Assembly (NCBI GenBank): GCA_938049385.1
Contig: CALIBQ010000015.1
Span: 1 to 64,000 of the forward strand
Length of the DNA: 64,000 nt
Direction: 5' to 3'
From: an uncultured Anaerolineae bacterium
Lineage (GTDB): Bacteria; Chloroflexota; Anaerolineae; JACIWP01
The translations under genes were made by a program, and so were the position numbers. Below the pieces are notes generated by a model, which was given only the letters and a program-made list of their open reading frames with translations, was not told the DNA's origin and ran no database searches. This document shows positions 59,752-64,000 of this stretch, piece by piece; position 1 is the stretch's first letter, and each line of letters begins with the position of its first letter.

Positions 59752-60369
59752 ATGGCTCCACTGCAACAGGATAACCCCCTCGAAAGCTGGCAGGTGCTGG
59801 AGGAAAAGGTCGTCTATGACAACTTGCCTTGGCTGAGGTTGATCGAACAGCATGTCCTGCTCCCGAACGGCCGGCATATCGAGCGCTATCTCGTCAGCGA
59901 GGGGCTGGATGTGGTGATGATGTTCCCCGTGACTCCCGCCGGCGAGGTCATCTTCGTGGAGCAGTACAAGCACGGTATGGGCATGCTGTCGCTGGACCTG
60001 CCGGCCGGCTACATGGACAGCTCCGACAGCTCGCCCCTCTTTGCCGCCCAACGGGAGCTGGAAGAGGAGACTGGCTACCGCTCGGAGCGCTGGACGCATC
60101 TTGGGAGCCTGTTCATGAGCCCCAACCGCTCCCGCGGCCAGATTCACTACTTCTTGGCCGAGGAGTGTCAGCCGGCCGGCCACCAGCACCTGGACCCCAC
60201 GGAGGAACTGCGGGTGCGGTTGTTTCGATTGGAAGAGATCCCGGGAATGATGCTGGATGGGGCGGTGCTCACCATTTCCTCCATCGCTGGCATGGCGCTG
60301 GGACTGCTGGCGCTCCAGCAGGGCCTGACCCATCCGCAGGCCGGCCGAACCATATCTGACGGGCGTTGA
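59752..60369 (+). CDS. NUDIX hydrolase (ADP-ribose pyrophosphatase-like)
   Basis: FAAQRELEEETGYRSERWTHLG Nudix box. Confidence 0.92.
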   Translation: MAPLQQDNPLESWQVLEEKVVYDNLPWLRLIEQHVLLPNGRHIERYLVSEGLDVVMMFPVTPAGEVIFVEQYKHGMGMLSLDLPAGYMDSSDSSPLFAAQRELEEETGYRSERWTHLGSLFMSPNRSRGQIHYFLAEECQPAGHQHLDPTEELRVRLFRLEEIPGMMLDGAVLTISSIAGMALGLLALQQGLTHPQAGRTISDGR

Positions 60370-60374
60370 GCCGC

Positions 60375-61430
60375 ATGCCTGAGCTGACACAGGTTGAGAT
60401 ACTCCCGGAAAAGGCCGCAGAGGTGCCAGGAGAGCCGGCAAAGGCTCCCCGCCGCATGGCTCTCCACAAGCTGACCCGCTGGGGACTGCGCGCCGTTGGC
60501 CCCCTCATCCTGGTTACCATCCTGCTGTTCGGTGTGGACCTTTCGCAGGCCCTTTCCCTGTTGATCCATGTTTCCATCCCTCTGCTGATTGTCTCCTGGT
60601 TCGTGATCTTTCCGATTGTGGTGCTCATGCGTTCCCTGCGCTGGCATATCATCGCCCGCATTTATGGTATTCGCCAGTCCTTTGTCATGAGCATCGTGCT
60701 GTACTTCATCGGCTTTTCCGCCGGCTTCCTCATCTCTGACAGCATCAGTGCCTTTGTGCGCTCGGTCTTTCTGAACCGCGACGGCTACCGCTGGTCCGTT
60801 TCCATCCTGACGCCCTTCTGGGAGAAGACGGTGGAGCTGATCGCCATCCTGCTGTCAGGGCTGATTGCCTTCGCGGCACTGCCACAGGTCATCCTTTCCC
60901 GCGGCTTGCTGATCATGACGCTGAACCTGGGTGCCGGCATCATCGCCGCCACCGCGCTCCTGCTCTCCCCGAGGGTCCAGTCCTGGGCCTTCGAACGCCT
61001 CTTCCCCTGGCTGGTGCGGCGCGTGCCCAGGATTCGTGAGGAGCAGGGGGCGGTCTTGCTGGAGGAATTCCGCCGCATGCGGCCAGGCGCGGTCATCGGA
61101 TTGACCCTCTTCTCCATCGCCACGCGCCTGCTGTACTTCTATTCGCTGTACCTGGTCGGCCTGGCGATGAACTGCCCGCTCACTTTCTGGCAGGTCAGCG
61201 TGGTGATGGCGCTGGTCAGCCTGGTGACCATGATCCCTATTGGCATCGGGGGTATCGGCACCCGAGATATGATCATGATCCCGACCTTCAGCCTGTTCGG
61301 TCAGCCGGCGGAACAGGCTATCGCCTTCTCTTTCCTGATCCTCCTTACCAACGTTCTCTGGCGGGCATTGGGGTCGTTGGCGTGGATGTTCCTGCCGCGC
61401 TATCTGCCGGCGCTGGAAGACACTCCGTAA
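60375..61430 (+). CDS. Lysylphosphatidylglycerol synthase TM/UPF0104 flippase-like membrane protein
   Basis: Multi-TM; VMALVSLVTMIPIGIGGIGTRDMIMI. Confidence 0.82.
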   Translation: MPELTQVEILPEKAAEVPGEPAKAPRRMALHKLTRWGLRAVGPLILVTILLFGVDLSQALSLLIHVSIPLLIVSWFVIFPIVVLMRSLRWHIIARIYGIRQSFVMSIVLYFIGFSAGFLISDSISAFVRSVFLNRDGYRWSVSILTPFWEKTVELIAILLSGLIAFAALPQVILSRGLLIMTLNLGAGIIAATALLLSPRVQSWAFERLFPWLVRRVPRIREEQGAVLLEEFRRMRPGAVIGLTLFSIATRLLYFYSLYLVGLAMNCPLTFWQVSVVMALVSLVTMIPIGIGGIGTRDMIMIPTFSLFGQPAEQAIAFSFLILLTNVLWRALGSLAWMFLPRYLPALEDTP

Positions 61431-61489
61431 AGATGCGGCATTCAGCGATTCTTCAGCCACTGTTCGATTAACCGTACACTGGAGGAAAG

Positions 61490-63178
61490 ATGACAATGGC
61501 TTCTGGTGAGCCATCTCGCACGCTCGTCGTTGGCTTTGATGGTGCCACCTTTGACCAGATTCTACCCCTGGTCCAGCAGGGGCGCCTGCCGCATATCCGC
61601 GGCCTGCTGGAGCGCGGCAGTTGGGGGCCGCTTCGGAGCACTATCCCGCCGGTAACCGCGCCGGCCTGGAGCAGTTTCATGACCGGTGTCAACCCCGGCC
61701 GGCACGGCATCTATGACTTCCGCTACCGCCAGGCTGGCACCTATGAACTGCGCACCAATAACCTTACCCTGAACCGCGCCCCCACCCTCTGGGAGGTGCT
61801 GAGCCGGCACGGCATGCGGTGCTGTGTGATCAATATGCCGGCTTCCTGGCCGCCGCGCCCCATCAACGGATATTGGGTCACGGGGATATTGACGCCGGCG
61901 GACGCTGAGACCTATACCTATCCCCCCGAACTGACAAGGCAAATCCTGCAGGCCATTCCCGATTACGAGGTCTGGCCGACCAGCGTCTTCCACCCTAAGG
62001 GGCGCGAGCGCGAGTTCCTGCAGGCCATTGAAGGGCTGACCTGGAAGCGGGTAGAGCTGTTCCGCTTCCTACAGGGGCTGGGAAAATGGGATGCCGGCAT
62101 GATCGTCTTCATGGGGGCGGACCAGGTTCAGCATGCCATGTGGCATTTCCAGGACCCGACGCACCCGCAGTATGACCCGGACGCGCCGGCGGAATTCCGG
62201 GACGCCATCGCCCACACGTACGAAGAGATTGATGCGGCTGTTGGGACGATCCTGGCGGAAGCCGGCGAGGATGTCAACGTCTTCCTGGTCTCTGACCACG
62301 GCTTCGGCCCGTTGGACGATTGGTTCCACATCAACACCTGGCTCATTCAGGAAAGGCTGATGGTGCTGAAGCCGCGAGCGCTGAGCCGGCTGAAATACCG
62401 GCTGTTTTCCCTGGGCATTACCCCGCTGAACATTTACGAGTGGGCGCTGAAGCTCCGGCTGAACCGGGCGGTGGCACGCACCACGCGCCAGCGCCGTGAG
62501 GAGACGTTTGCACTGCTCCGCCGGCTGTTCGTCTCCTTTGATGATGTGGATTGGAGTCGCACCGTCGCTTACTCGATGGGGAACGTCGGGCCGATTTTCG
62601 TCAACCTGGCCGGCCGCGAACCAGAGGGCTGTGTGCCGCCCGAACGCTACGAGGAAACGCTCGAGATGATTGCGGAGCGTCTGCGCGGCATCGTAGACCC
62701 ACGGACAGGCCGGCCGCTGGTCACGGAAATAATCTTCGGCAAAGATGTGTATCATGGACCGTACGCGCCCAGCGGCCCCGACATCACGGTCTTTATGCGC
62801 GACATGCGGGTCTGTGCCTACGGTAACACCGAGTTTGCCTCGCACCGATGGTTGACGCCGACGTCTGGCCGGACGGGCTGGCACCGTATGGAGGGCATCC
62901 TGGTGGCGGCCGGCCCGGGCATCCGCCAGGGCGAACAAATCGCCGGCGCCCGCCTGTGGGACATCTATCCCACACTGCTGGCCCTGATGGATGTGCCCAT
63001 CCCGGCCGGCCTGGACGGCCAACCCCTGCTCTCCCTCCTGCGCGATGCTGTGCGGGAAAGGGTGCGGTATGACTCCCAGGGGCTTGAGCAGTACTTTCAG
63101 GGCGCGGAAAAGGTTGGCTATTCCGAAGAGGAAGAGGAAATGATGGAGCGGCATTTGAAAGGGCTGGGCTATGTTTGA
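61490..63178 (+). CDS. Type I phosphodiesterase/nucleotide pyrophosphatase family
   Basis: LVVGFDGATFDQILPLVQQGRLPHIRGLLERGSWGPLRSTIPPVTAPAWSSFMTGVNPGRHGIYDF; FLVSDHGFGPL. Confidence 0.92.
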   Translation: MTMASGEPSRTLVVGFDGATFDQILPLVQQGRLPHIRGLLERGSWGPLRSTIPPVTAPAWSSFMTGVNPGRHGIYDFRYRQAGTYELRTNNLTLNRAPTLWEVLSRHGMRCCVINMPASWPPRPINGYWVTGILTPADAETYTYPPELTRQILQAIPDYEVWPTSVFHPKGREREFLQAIEGLTWKRVELFRFLQGLGKWDAGMIVFMGADQVQHAMWHFQDPTHPQYDPDAPAEFRDAIAHTYEEIDAAVGTILAEAGEDVNVFLVSDHGFGPLDDWFHINTWLIQERLMVLKPRALSRLKYRLFSLGITPLNIYEWALKLRLNRAVARTTRQRREETFALLRRLFVSFDDVDWSRTVAYSMGNVGPIFVNLAGREPEGCVPPERYEETLEMIAERLRGIVDPRTGRPLVTEIIFGKDVYHGPYAPSGPDITVFMRDMRVCAYGNTEFASHRWLTPTSGRTGWHRMEGILVAAGPGIRQGEQIAGARLWDIYPTLLALMDVPIPAGLDGQPLLSLLRDAVRERVRYDSQGLEQYFQGAEKVGYSEEEEEMMERHLKGLGYV

Positions 63179-63212
63179 TGCCGCTCGGCGTACACGGTGA
63201 AGGGCGCGACCG

Positions 63213-64000
63213 ATGCATATTTTCCAGACCCTTGCCGCAGTGATACTGTGCTGGTGGCTCCCTGGCTTCTTCCTGGTGGACCTTCTCTGGCCCTATGCGG
63301 AGCGGGATTCCATCTCGGGCATGATGGTCCTGTCCTGCGCGCTCAGCGTGGTGGTCACCGCGCTGGTTGGGCTGGCGCTGGCCGGCCTCCATCGGTTGAG
63401 CGCCGGCTGGGCCTGGGGAGCCATACTGGCAGTGACGGTCGTGCTGGCCGGCGTATGGGCGGTCCGCCGGCCGGCGCGGCCGCGGCTGGTCTGGGGCCGG
63501 CGGCGCACGCTCACCGCCATGTTCCTCCTGGTTGTGGCGGCGGCTGTCCTGGCGCCGCGCCTGTACCTCGCCTTTGGCCCGAACCCCTTCCCGCTGGAAC
63601 CCGACTCCTGGGCATACATGGCGGATACCATGCGGCTGATATCCGCCCGGTCCATCCCGGCTACGGTATACCAGTGGGGACTGGAGCCCCCGTTCCCCAC
63701 CGATAAACTGCTGTTTCAGCTTTTCAGCGCCGTGTTCACACTGTTGAGCGGCTTGGATGTGCTGGGAGTGATGAGATGGGTTACCTTGCTGTATGTCCCG
63801 ATTGCCGCCGCGGCGCTGTGGCTGTGGTTGAGGGAGTTCGTTCCCATGCCTACTGCCTCGGCCCTGGTGGTGCTGGCCTTCCACGATGGGGCGGTCGGCT
63901 ACGGCCTGCTGTCCAACCGCTTTGGCGAGGAGTTCTTCCGCGCCGAAGGGTTCGCCTTGATGCTGGGCTTCACAGCATTGTGGCTGGCCGGCCGCATATC
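63213..64000 (+). CDS. Multi-TM membrane protein, truncated at window end
   Basis: MHIFQTLAAVILCWWLPGFFLVDLLWPYAERDS... open to base 64000; hydrophobic helices and LEPDSWAYMADT loop typical of membrane glycosyltransferases. Confidence 0.6.
   Translation, partial: MHIFQTLAAVILCWWLPGFFLVDLLWPYAERDSISGMMVLSCALSVVVTALVGLALAGLHRLSAGWAWGAILAVTVVLAGVWAVRRPARPRLVWGRRRTLTAMFLLVVAAAVLAPRLYLAFGPNPFPLEPDSWAYMADTMRLISARSIPATVYQWGLEPPFPTDKLLFQLFSAVFTLLSGLDVLGVMRWVTLLYVPIAAAALWLWLREFVPMPTASALVVLAFHDGAVGYGLLSNRFGEEFFRAEGFALMLGFTALWLAGRI

Overview
A 64 kb stretch of high-GC bacterial chromosome, most likely Chloroflexota (Anaerolineae-like), inferred from gene content, Thr-Pro-rich secreted proteins and dense GCCGGC. 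No phage, plasmid, CRISPR or IS transposase gene was seen. Main blocks: an archaeal-type mevalonate entry operon (HMG-CoA reductase, HMG-CoA synthase, thiolase, DUF35); leuS behind a T-box leader and two tRNA-Ala genes; amidohydrolase, MFS and GH31 genes; secG; tRNA-Val and a tandem UspA protein; a two-gene locus of uncharacterised proteins; a ~14 kb minus-strand surface-polysaccharide operon; a REC-REC-kinase and a glycosidase/O-antigen-ligase fusion; lepA; arsM; an aldehyde:ferredoxin oxidoreductase facing ridA; and a NUDIX / flippase-like / phosphodiesterase operon. The standout observation is that the leuS T-box (Stem I with a CUC Leu specifier, Stem II/IIA-B, antiterminator/terminator) has a complete tRNA-Ala(GGC) gene embedded between its tRNA-decoding half and its antiterminator. 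The second is a family of ~150 bp multi-hairpin repeats; all five recognisable copies lie about 11-47 bp upstream of a plausible -35 box. All calls are by eye from sequence; no database search or folding program was run.
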